DNA from: Methylopila henanensis
GTDB lineage: Bacteria > Pseudomonadota > Alphaproteobacteria > Rhizobiales > Methylopilaceae
NCBI RefSeq assembly: GCF_042681025.1
Contig: NZ_JBHUER010000004.1
Location: 124,001-188,000 of the forward strand
Length of the DNA stretch: 64,000 bases
Direction of reading: 5' to 3'
The notes beneath the pieces are model-generated. The model saw only the letters and a program-made list of their open reading frames with translations. It was not told the origin of the DNA and ran no database searches. Both the position numbers and the translations under genes were made by a program. Shown piece after piece: positions 7,613 to 14,673 of this stretch (the first letter of the stretch is position 1; every line of letters begins with the position of its first letter).

Positions 7613-8392
7613 ATGTCCGACTTCCAACGCAACGCTTGGGGCCGTACGGCCGTCGGAGGCGCGACCACGTCGGCCGTCGTCGACCAGGGTCTGCGCTCCT
7701 ACATGCTGAGCGTCTACAACTACATGTCGCTCGGCCTCGCCATCACCGGCTTCGCCGCGATCGGCGCGTTCATGCTCGCCGTGACCAGCGATCCGGCCTC
7801 CGCGGTCGCCACCGCCCGCGGCATGCATCTCACCCAGTTCGGCTACGCGCTGTTCGCGAGCCCGCTGAAGTGGGTCGTCATGCTCGCCCCGCTCGGCATG
7901 GTGTTCTTCCTGTCGGCGCGTCTCCACAAGATGTCGCCGGCCTCGGGCCAGATCGCCTTCTACGTCTTCGCGGGCCTGATGGGCCTGTCGCTGTCGTCGA
8001 TCTTCCTCGTCTACACCGGCGCCTCGATCGCGCGCGTGTTCTTCATCACGGCGGCCGCCTTCGGCGCGCTCAGCCTTTGGGGCTACACGACCAAGCGCGA
8101 CTTGTCGGGCATGGGCACCTTCCTGATCATGGGCCTGTTCGGCATCGTGATCGCGAGCCTGGTGAACATCTTCATCGGCTCGACCATGGTGCAGTTCGTG
8201 GTGTCGGTCGTCGGCGTGCTGGTGTTCTCGGGTCTCACCGCCTACGACACCCAGCGCATCAAGGAGAGCTACTACGGCGGCTATGACGGCGACACGCTCA
8301 GCCGGTCGGCGATCATGGGCGCTCTGTCGCTCTACCTGAACTTCATCAACCTCTTCACCATGCTGTTGTCGCTGTTCGGCAACCGCGAGTGA
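7613..8392 (+). CDS. ybhL: Bax inhibitor-1 / YbhL family membrane protein
   Basis: 259 residues with about seven membrane segments, starting after a short cytoplasmic N-terminus. The UPF0005/BI-1 family features are the YNYMSLGLAITGFAA first helix, the central FAGLMGLSLSSIFLVYTGASI and the C-terminal signature FSGLTAYDTQRIKESY with conserved Asp. Relatives act as pH-dependent Ca2+ leak channels or interact with FtsH-type proteases; the bacterial role is poorly defined. The ATG at 7613 has a GAGGAA site. A stem-loop terminator follows. The candidate structured leader in front is notable. Confidence 0.93.
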   Translation: MSDFQRNAWGRTAVGGATTSAVVDQGLRSYMLSVYNYMSLGLAITGFAAIGAFMLAVTSDPASAVATARGMHLTQFGYALFASPLKWVVMLAPLGMVFFLSARLHKMSPASGQIAFYVFAGLMGLSLSSIFLVYTGASIARVFFITAAAFGALSLWGYTTKRDLSGMGTFLIMGLFGIVIASLVNIFIGSTMVQFVVSVVGVLVFSGLTAYDTQRIKESYYGGYDGDTLSRSAIMGALSLYLNFINLFTMLLSLFGNRE

Positions 8393-8439
8393 TCGGTTCG
8401 ACGCTTTCCGGTCTTTCCTGAGGCCGGAGGTTGCGAGGG

Positions 8440-8466
8440 GCCCCGGCGGCGACGCCGGGGCTCTTT
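8440..8466 (+). terminator. Intrinsic terminator after ybhL
   Basis: GCCCCGGC (8440-8447) and GCCGGGGC (8454-8461) make an 8-bp GC stem with a 6-base loop, followed by TCTTT. Confidence 0.75.
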
Positions 8467-8521
8467 GCGTTCAGCGCGGCTCTTGCGAGCGGCGCCGGGG
8501 CCAAGGGTAGAAGGGAGCCAG

Positions 8522-8773
8522 ATGTCGGGAGGCCAGGGTCCGCTGAGCGGGCGCTTCATCCGCGTGAAGGAGGCGCTCCTGCGGGAGCACGCCGAGCGGG
8601 ACGACCCGCGCGCGCCGTTCTACGCCGCGATGCTCGCCGTCGACACCTATGAGGACTACGACGCGCTCGCGGGCTCACGGCCGGTTGCCGTGCCCGACCG
8701 CAGGATCGGCTCCGTCACCCCGCGCGACGAAATCCGCCACGCCCGCCGCCGCGGCTGGATCGCCGACGACTGA
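8522..8773 (+). CDS. Small conserved hypothetical protein
   Basis: 83 residues, soluble and highly charged, with no recognised domain. The region FYAAMLAVDTYEDYDAL and the basic tail DEIRHARRRGWI give codon use and composition like the neighbours, and the ATG at 8522 has an AAGGGAG ribosome site, which supports a real gene. It sits between the ybhL terminator and a repeat-containing intergenic region. Function not recognised. Confidence 0.55.
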   Translation: MSGGQGPLSGRFIRVKEALLREHAERDDPRAPFYAAMLAVDTYEDYDALAGSRPVAVPDRRIGSVTPRDEIRHARRRGWIADD

Positions 8774-8897
8774 GCGTCTGGGGTTCCCGGCGCCAAGCAG
8801 GCTCCCTTGTTGCGCGGGCGTGGAGCGCGTCGCTGAACGGCGTTTGGCGAAACCGGGCCGCATCGCGACCGATGGAGCGCCGCCCTATCCGCTCGTC

Positions 8898-8977
8898 GTC
8901 CTCCGGCTTGACCGGAGGACCCGCCGTGGGCGCCGAGCTCTACGCTGGGCATGAATGGTCCGGTCAAGCCGGACCAT
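8898..8977. repeat. Inverted pair of REP-like palindromes
   Basis: Hairpin A is GTCCTCCGG-CTTGA-CCGGAGGAC (8898-8920). Hairpin B is ATGGTCCGG-TCAAG-CCGGACCAT (8955-8977). Both contain the core TCCGG-CTTGA-CCGGA, in opposite orientation, so they form a BIME-like pair between a plus-strand gene and the convergent fliP. Such extragenic palindromes are common in alphaproteobacterial genomes. Confidence 0.75.
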
Positions 8978-9009
8978 GACGCCGCGCTTCAAACTGACAG
9001 GGCGTGGCG

Positions 9010-9759
9010 CTAGCCGTAGCTCTGGACCAGACTGCCCGCGATCAGGTTCCAGCCGTCCACCAGCACGAAGAAGATGAGCTTGAACGGCAGCGACACGATC
9101 GCCGGCGGCAGCATCATCATGCCCATCGACATCAGCACCGAGGCCACCACGAGGTCGATGACGAGGAACGGCACGAACAGCAGGAAGCCGATCTCGAAGG
9201 CGCGCCGGAGCTCCGAGATCATGAAGGCTGGAACCAGCACCCTGAGCGACACCGCCTCCGGCCCCTCCGGCGTCGGCTCGCGCGACAGCTCCTGGAACAA
9301 CGCCAGGTCCTTCTCGCGCACATGCGCCAGCATGAAGGCGCGGAACGGCGCGACGCCGCGCTGGAAGGCGGTCGCGTCGTCGATCTGGCCGGCGAGGCGA
9401 GGGGCGATCGCCTGATCGTAGGCGGCCTGGAAGGTCGGGGCCATCACGAAGGCGGTGAGAAACAGCGCCAGCGCCGTGACGACGGTGTTCGGCGGGGCGG
9501 TCTGGGTGCCGATCGCCGTGCGCAGCAGCGACAGCACCACCACGATGCGAGTGAAGCACGTCACCATGATCAGGATCGACGGCGCGAGGCTCAGCACCGT
9601 GATCAGCGCGACGAGCTGAAGCGCCCGCTCGCTGACGCCGCCGCCCTGTCCGAGATCGAGCGTGATCGACTGCGCGAACGCCGGTCCCGGCGCGGCGACG
9701 AGCGCCAGCGCGAGCCCTGCGGCGGCCGCGGCCGTGGCGCGGTTCGCGATCCCCGTCAC
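9010..9759 (-). CDS. fliP: Flagellar export gate protein FliP
   Basis: 249 residues: signal peptide (LALALVAAPGPAFAQ, about 14-30), a periplasmic stretch, then four membrane segments. Diagnostic motifs are APSILIMVTCFTRIVVVLS, LRTAIGTQTAPPN, FMISELRRAFEIGFLLF, VLMSMGMMMLPP and LIFFVLVDGWNLI. FliP forms the core of the type III export gate with FliQ and FliR. The start is GTG 9759 with GGAG upstream. It follows fliO by 43 bases. Confidence 0.97.
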   Translation of the reverse strand: MTGIANRATAAAAAGLALALVAAPGPAFAQSITLDLGQGGGVSERALQLVALITVLSLAPSILIMVTCFTRIVVVLSLLRTAIGTQTAPPNTVVTALALFLTAFVMAPTFQAAYDQAIAPRLAGQIDDATAFQRGVAPFRAFMLAHVREKDLALFQELSREPTPEGPEAVSLRVLVPAFMISELRRAFEIGFLLFVPFLVIDLVVASVLMSMGMMMLPPAIVSLPFKLIFFVLVDGWNLIAGSLVQSYG

Positions 9760-9802
9760 GGCTCCGCGCGGCGGAGCGCCGGCGCCGTGGTTCGGGGCGT
9801 CG

Positions 9803-10927
9803 TCACGACTGCGGTTTGCTCAGGTCCCGCCCGAGAAGGCTCGCCATCTCGGCTTCGAGCGAGGCCAGCGGATCGTCGTCGTCGGCCTTCGGCGCGGGGG
9901 CCGGCGCGGCGCGCTGCTCCGGCTTCACGGCGGGAGCGGCGGGCTTCGGGGCGGCGGGCGTGGCCGGGGCCGGAGCGGCGGCGGCGGGCGCAGGAGCCGG
10001 CGCGGCCGGTCTCGGAGCGGGCGCAGCGGCGGGGGCGGGCCTGGGCTCGTCGCTCCGGGGCGTCTCGACCTTGGGGGCTTCGGCCTTTGGCGCCTCGACC
10101 TTGGGCGCGGCCGGCGCCGGCTTCGGCGCGTCGTTGACCGGCGTCACCGGGCGTTTGAGCGCGGCGGCGAGACGGTCGGCGATCTCGCTCGACCGCGGCG
10201 CGGCGGCGGCGGGCTGCACGGCCGGGGCGGGGGTCGCGGATGCGACGGGAGCGGCCGCGGGCTGGGGCTTCGGGGCCGCCGGCTGAGCCGGGGCGGCGGT
10301 CGGAGGAGCATCGACCGGCGGCGCCTGACGCGGCGCTGCGGGAGCCGCGCCCGGACGAATTACGGGGGCGACGGCCGGCGCGGCCGGGGCCTGCGGCTTC
10401 GGGGTTTCGCGCGTAGGCGGCGCGACGGGAGGGGCCTCGGCGGCCTTCGCCGGGGTCGGCGCGGGCTGGGCCGCGCGGGGAGGTTCGGGCGCGCGGGCCG
10501 CCGCGGGGGCGCGCTCGGGCTGAGGCTGCGGCGCGCGGACGGGCGCGGAGGCGGCTGGCGCCGGCTGCGGCGCCGCCGACCGCGTCTCGGCCGGGAAGGC
10601 GATCGGCTCGCGCTGGCCGGAGCCGGCGGGCGTGCGCAGGATGCCGCTCTCGACCACGACGTCGTTCGGACCGCCGAGCAGCACCAGATGCTCGACATTG
10701 TCGCGGCGCACGATCACGAGGCGGCGGCGTCCGTCGATGGCGAGCACGTCGAGCACGCCGAGCCGGGGCTGCCGTGAGCGGCCGGTCGCGGCCGAGCCTC
10801 CGAGGCGCTTGCCGCCGAAGCTGCGGATCAGCCAGGCGCACAGCAGCACCACGGCGATCAACGCGGCCAGAAGCAGGATGAAGCCGACGGGGGCCGGAAT
10901 CTCGACGCCGAAAATCTGGTTCAGCAC
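9803..10927 (-). CDS. fliO: FliO-like flagellar export assembly factor with long Pro/Ala tail
   Basis: 374 residues, three to four times the usual FliO. Residues 1-105 are the FliO unit: one membrane helix (VGFILLLAALIAVVLLCAWLI), then a small beta domain (RLGVLDVLAIDGRRRLVIVR, VEHLVLLGG). Residues 110-350 are a low-complexity Ala/Pro/Lys segment with repeated KVEAPKAEAPK units. The end, DPLASLEAEMASLLGRDLSK, is a short amphipathic helix seen in other rhizobial FliO-like proteins. FliO helps assemble the FliP ring. The start is GTG 10927 with GAGGGAAAG upstream. Position just before fliP supports the call. Confidence 0.88.
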   Translation of the reverse strand: MLNQIFGVEIPAPVGFILLLAALIAVVLLCAWLIRSFGGKRLGGSAATGRSRQPRLGVLDVLAIDGRRRLVIVRRDNVEHLVLLGGPNDVVVESGILRTPAGSGQREPIAFPAETRSAAPQPAPAASAPVRAPQPQPERAPAAARAPEPPRAAQPAPTPAKAAEAPPVAPPTRETPKPQAPAAPAVAPVIRPGAAPAAPRQAPPVDAPPTAAPAQPAAPKPQPAAAPVASATPAPAVQPAAAAPRSSEIADRLAAALKRPVTPVNDAPKPAPAAPKVEAPKAEAPKVETPRSDEPRPAPAAAPAPRPAAPAPAPAAAAPAPATPAAPKPAAPAVKPEQRAAPAPAPKADDDDPLASLEAEMASLLGRDLSKPQS

Positions 10928-11078
10928 GCGGTCTTTCCCTCGATCTCAGAAGCGCGGTCCGGGCGCTTGAGGACCCGCACGGCGTCGCTCGCCGACGGCC
11001 GCCCGGAGCACCAAGACCGACGCAGCCGCAACCGTCATAGACAAAGTCACGATCAAGGTGAACGGAAAGTTAACGTCT

Positions 11079-11094
11079 TTAACAGTCCATTAAC
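11079..11094 (+). promoter_or_regulatory. CtrA-type binding site before flgB
   Basis: TTAA (11079-11082), seven bases, then TTAAC (11090-11094) match the full CtrA consensus TTAA-N7-TTAAC. A further TTAA begins at 11070. The site is 111 bases before the flgB start and also faces the divergent fliO. CtrA control of early flagellar genes is established in Caulobacter and several Rhizobiales. Confidence 0.75.
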
Positions 11095-11204
11095 CATGGG
11101 CGCGGCAGATTTTGCCGGGCGGGCGCGCAATTCGCGAGCCGCCCTTCAGCCCCCGCGGCGGCGTAAGGCCTCCGCTCCATTGCCCCCGAGGCGGGAGATC
11201 ATCG

Positions 11205-11588
11205 GTGACCGGGTCGATCGAACCTCCGCTGCTGGCCGCGCTGAAGAACAAGATGCAGTGGCATTCGGCGCGTCAGGGCGTGCTGGCCGAAAACGTCGCC
11301 AACGCCAGCACCCCCGGTTTCCGCGCGCACGACCTTGCGCCGCCTCCGGCGCAGGAGAGCGGGCTCGGCGTCGCGCTGACGAACCGCGGGCATCTGACGC
11401 TGGCCTCGGCCTCGGCGAGCGGCCGTCCCGAGGAGCGAGGCTCGTTCGAGCGCACGCCCGACGGCAACGCCGTGGTGCTCGAGGAGCAGATGACCAAGGC
11501 CGCCCAGAACCAGATGGACCACCAGATGGCCGCCACGCTCTACGGCAAGAGCCTCGGCCTGCTGCGCATCGCCATCGGCAAGCGCTGA
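11205..11588 (+). CDS. flgB: Flagellar basal-body rod protein FlgB
   Basis: 127 residues. It carries the axial-protein N-terminal motif QGVLAENVANASTPGFRAHD and ends with the C-terminal heptad-rich helix (MDHQMAATLYGKSLGLLRIAIGKR). FlgB forms the proximal rod at the MS ring. The start GTG 11205 is chosen because GGGAG lies 8 bases upstream; the frame is open 31 codons earlier without similarity. First gene of a six-gene plus-strand block. Confidence 0.95.
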   Translation: MTGSIEPPLLAALKNKMQWHSARQGVLAENVANASTPGFRAHDLAPPPAQESGLGVALTNRGHLTLASASASGRPEERGSFERTPDGNAVVLEEQMTKAAQNQMDHQMAATLYGKSLGLLRIAIGKR

Positions 11589-11609
11589 CGGACGACGAGG
11601 AGCCCGCTC

Positions 11610-12020
11610 ATGGATCTCGCCCGCGCGATCGGCGTCGCCGCCTCCGGCCTGAAGGCCCAGGCCGGCCGCATGCGCGTCATCGCCGAAAACCTCGCCAACG
11701 CCGATTCGGCGGCGGCCGCGCCCGGCGGCGATCCCTATCGCCGCAAGGTGCCGACCATGACCTCGGAGTTCGACCGCGAGCTCGACGCCCGCGTGGTCGC
11801 GCTCGGGCGCGTGGAGCGCGACCGTTCGGACTTCCGCGTCCGCCATGAGCCCGGCAACCCCATGGCCGACGCCTCCGGCAACGTGCGGCTGCCGAACGTC
11901 GACCCGCTCATCGAGCAGATGGACATGCGCGAGGCCCAGCGCAGCTACGAGGCCAACCTCAACATGGTCGGCTCGGCGCGGCGCATGATCGCCCGCACCC
12001 TCGACATCCTGCGCGCCTGA
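11610..12020 (+). CDS. flgC: Flagellar basal-body rod protein FlgC
   Basis: 136 residues, normal length. The motif MRVIAENLANADSAAAAPGG (rod-protein N-terminus), RRKVPTMTSEF, VDPLIEQMDMREAQRSYEAN and the C-terminal helix ARRMIARTLDILRA are diagnostic. It builds the proximal rod after FlgB. It begins 21 bases after flgB and is surely co-transcribed. Confidence 0.97.
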   Translation: MDLARAIGVAASGLKAQAGRMRVIAENLANADSAAAAPGGDPYRRKVPTMTSEFDRELDARVVALGRVERDRSDFRVRHEPGNPMADASGNVRLPNVDPLIEQMDMREAQRSYEANLNMVGSARRMIARTLDILRA

Positions 12021-12052
12021 TCCCCGCCTCGCCCCATTCCGGAGCCTGATCC

Positions 12053-12367
12053 ATGACCTCTCCCGCCGCGGCCGCCAGCGCCTACGCCAATCTCGCCGGG
12101 ATCGCGTCCGGCCAGGGTCCCGGCCGCGCCGGGCCGTCGGGGGCCGGGGAGGGCGGCTTCGGCGACATGCTGCAGCAGGCGCTCGCCGGCGTCGTCGAGC
12201 AGGGCAAGGCGAGCGAGCAGAGCGCGCTCGCGGCCGTCTCCGGCAAGGGCGACGTCGTCAGCGTCGTCACCGCCGTCGCCGAGAGCGAGCTCGCGCTCGA
12301 GACCCTCGTCAGCGTCCGCGACAAGGTGATCGCGGCCTACGAGGACGTCATGCGCATGCCGATCTAA
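12053..12367 (+). CDS. fliE: Flagellar hook-basal body protein FliE
   Basis: 104 residues. A variable Ala/Gly-rich N-terminus is followed by FGDMLQQALAGVVEQGKASE and the conserved C-terminal part VSVVTAVAESELALETLVSV with VIAAYEDVMRMPI, the FliE signature. FliE links the MS ring and export gate to the rod. It lies 32 bases after flgC. Confidence 0.96.
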   Translation: MTSPAAAASAYANLAGIASGQGPGRAGPSGAGEGGFGDMLQQALAGVVEQGKASEQSALAAVSGKGDVVSVVTAVAESELALETLVSVRDKVIAAYEDVMRMPI

Positions 12368-12378
12368 GGCCTGAGCCC

Positions 12379-12645
12379 ATGAACGCCGCGGAAGTGCTCG
12401 ACGTCGCCCGCGATGGGCTCTGGACCATCCTGCTGGTCGGCGGCCCGCTGATGGCGGTGACGCTGATCGTCGGCGTCGCGGTCTCGCTGATCCAGGCCCT
12501 GACCCAGATCCAGGAAATGACGCTCGTCTTCGTGCCGAAGATCCTCGCCCTGTTCGCGGCGATGATTCTCGCGCTACCCTTCATGGGCGACGCGCTCGCA
12601 GGCCACATGGCGCGCATGGCGGGGCGGATCGCCTCGGGCGGCTGA
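12379..12645 (+). CDS. fliQ: Flagellar export gate protein FliQ
   Basis: 88 residues with two membrane helices (ILLVGGPLMAVTLIVGVAVS and a second at about 50-75). The signature SLIQALTQIQEMTLVFVPKI is intact. FliQ packs around FliP5-FliR1 to form the export gate. It lies 11 bases after fliE. Confidence 0.97.
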   Translation: MNAAEVLDVARDGLWTILLVGGPLMAVTLIVGVAVSLIQALTQIQEMTLVFVPKILALFAAMILALPFMGDALAGHMARMAGRIASGG

Positions 12646-12667
12646 CGGGCGCCGCCGAAGGGCCGCG

Positions 12668-13429
12668 ATGACGATCGATCTCCTCCCTGCCGACGTCGCC
12701 GCCTTCGCGCTGATCTTCGCGCGCGTCGGCGCGCTGGTGATGCTGATGCCGGCGCTCGGCGAGGAGAACGTCTCGGCCCGCTTCCGGCTGACCATCGCGC
12801 TGCTGCTCACCTTCGTGTTCTGGCCGTTCGCCCGGCCGATGTACGTGATCGACGCCAACGATCCGGTCGGCCTGCTCGGCCTGCTCGCCGCGGAGATCGC
12901 CGTCGGGCTGGTGCTTGGGATCGTCGCGCGGCTGGTGATGTCGTCGCTGTCGGTCGCGGGCTTCGTGATCGCGAACCAGCTCGGCCTCGGCTTCGTCACC
13001 ACCGTCGACCCGACGCAAGGGCAGCAGGGCGCGCTGATCGGCACCTTCCTGACCCTGACCGGCGTCGCCCTGATCTTCGCCACCGACCTGCATCACCTTG
13101 CGATCGGCGCCGTCGCCGGCAGCTACGAGGCGTTCCGCCCCGGCGTCATCCCGCCGACTGGCGACGCCGCGCAGCTCGCGCTCAAAGGCGTCGCCGACGC
13201 CTTTCGCATCGGCGTGCAGCTTTCGGCGCCGTTCCTGGTCTTCGGCCTGGTGTTCAATCTCGGGCTCGGCGTGCTGTCGCGGCTGATGCCGCAGCTCCAG
13301 GTGTTCTTCATCGCGACGCCGCTGTCGATCGCCGGCGGCTTCGTCCTGCTCCTGCTGGTCATCGGGCTGATCATGAGCGTCTTCCTCAGCGACATGGGCG
13401 CGACGCTGCGCGCCCTGTCCGGCGGCTGA
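12668..13429 (+). CDS. fliR: Flagellar export gate protein FliR
   Basis: 253 residues with about six membrane segments. Family features are FALIFARVGALVMLMPALGE near the N-terminus, QLGLGFVTTVDPTQGQQGAL, FGLVFNLGLGVLSRLMPQLQ and the C-terminal helix. FliR is the single-copy gate subunit that FlhB wraps. Order fliQ-fliR-flhB is conserved. Confidence 0.97.
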   Translation: MTIDLLPADVAAFALIFARVGALVMLMPALGEENVSARFRLTIALLLTFVFWPFARPMYVIDANDPVGLLGLLAAEIAVGLVLGIVARLVMSSLSVAGFVIANQLGLGFVTTVDPTQGQQGALIGTFLTLTGVALIFATDLHHLAIGAVAGSYEAFRPGVIPPTGDAAQLALKGVADAFRIGVQLSAPFLVFGLVFNLGLGVLSRLMPQLQVFFIATPLSIAGGFVLLLLVIGLIMSVFLSDMGATLRALSGG

Positions 13430-13439
13430 GGAGACCGGC

Positions 13440-14501
13440 GTGGCGGGGGAGGACGAAGGCGGCGAAAAGACCGAACAACCGACGCAGAAGAAGCTCGACG
13501 ACGCGGTCAAGCGCGGCGACGTCGCCAAGAGCCAGGAGGTCAGCACCTGGTTCAGCCTCGCCGCCGCGACGCTCGCGCTCTCGGTGTTCGGCGACGGCGC
13601 GGTCTCCGGCCTCAACGCGACGCTGACGCGGTTCCTGTCGGACGCGCACAGTTTTCGGACCGACGGCGTCTCGCTCACCGCCATGGCCGGCGGCGTCGGT
13701 CTTTCGGTCGCCGCCGCGCTCGCCCTGCCGGTGCTCTGCCTGATGGCGGCGGCGATCGGCGGCAACCTCGTGCAGCACCGTTTCGTGTTCTCGGCCGAAT
13801 CCATCACCCCGAAGCTCTCGAAGATATCGCCGCTGTCGGGCTTCAAGCGCCTGTTCTCGGTCGAAAGCTTCGTCAACTTCCTGAAGGGGCTGCTGAAGCT
13901 TGCGATCGTCGGCGTCGTCATCTGGATGGTGATCTGGCCGGAGCGCCAGCGGGTGTCGGCGCTGGTCGCGGCCGATCCCGTCCAGATGCTGGGCGCGCTG
14001 AAGACGCTGTCGCTCGACGTGCTGGTGTCGGCGGTCGCCGTCTTCGCGGTGATCGCGCTGGCCGACTACGTCTGGCAGCGTCGCCGCTGGAACGAGCGGC
14101 TGAAGATGTCGATCCAGGAGATCAAGGAAGAGCACAAGCAGCAGGAGGGCGATCCGCACATCAAGGCCCGCATCCGCCAGCTCCGGAACGAACGCTCGCG
14201 CAAGCGCATGATGGCGCAGGTGCCTAACGCCACGGTCGTGATCGCGAACCCGACGCACTACGCGGTCGCGCTGAAATACGAGCCGGGCATGAACGCGCCG
14301 CTCTGCGTGGCGAAGGGCGTGGACGCGCTCGCGCTGCGCATCCGCAAGATCGCCGAGGAGGCAGGCGTCGAGGTGGTGGAGAACCCGCCGCTCGCGCGCG
14401 CGCTCCACGCCGCGATTGAGATCGACCGCGAAATCCCGGCCGAGCACTACAAGGCCGTCGCCGAGGTCATCGGCTTCGTGATGCGCAGGAAGCGGCGGTG
14501 A
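13440..14501 (+). CDS. flhB: Flagellar export switch protein FlhB
   Basis: 353 residues: N-terminal EDEGGEKTEQPTQKKLDDAV with KRGDVAKSQE, four membrane segments, then a cytoplasmic domain with the autocleavage motif NPTH in VIANPTHYAVALKY. FlhB sets the switch from rod/hook to filament export. The start is GTG 13440 with GAGGAGA, 10 bases after fliR. The last gene of the flagellar block; cckA follows on the same strand after about 170 bases. Confidence 0.97.
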   Translation: MAGEDEGGEKTEQPTQKKLDDAVKRGDVAKSQEVSTWFSLAAATLALSVFGDGAVSGLNATLTRFLSDAHSFRTDGVSLTAMAGGVGLSVAAALALPVLCLMAAAIGGNLVQHRFVFSAESITPKLSKISPLSGFKRLFSVESFVNFLKGLLKLAIVGVVIWMVIWPERQRVSALVAADPVQMLGALKTLSLDVLVSAVAVFAVIALADYVWQRRRWNERLKMSIQEIKEEHKQQEGDPHIKARIRQLRNERSRKRMMAQVPNATVVIANPTHYAVALKYEPGMNAPLCVAKGVDALALRIRKIAEEAGVEVVENPPLARALHAAIEIDREIPAEHYKAVAEVIGFVMRRKRR

Positions 14502-14673
14502 GTGAGCGGCGCGGCGCGCCACCGCCCGCGGCGCCTACGCCTTCTTGCCACGGTGCCGCAGGGGCCGCATGGTCGCCGCGGGGTCGTCGGCCGAACGAAT
14601 CGTCGGCGTGGCGCCGGTCCGGAACGCGATTGAGACGAGATCCCCGATGAGCAGCGTCGCCGAAGGAGGCCCG

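Noticed and set aside
9010..14501. Non-flagellar type III secretion system
   Set aside because: FlgB, FlgC and FliE rod proteins are interleaved with the export genes, so the cluster is flagellar.
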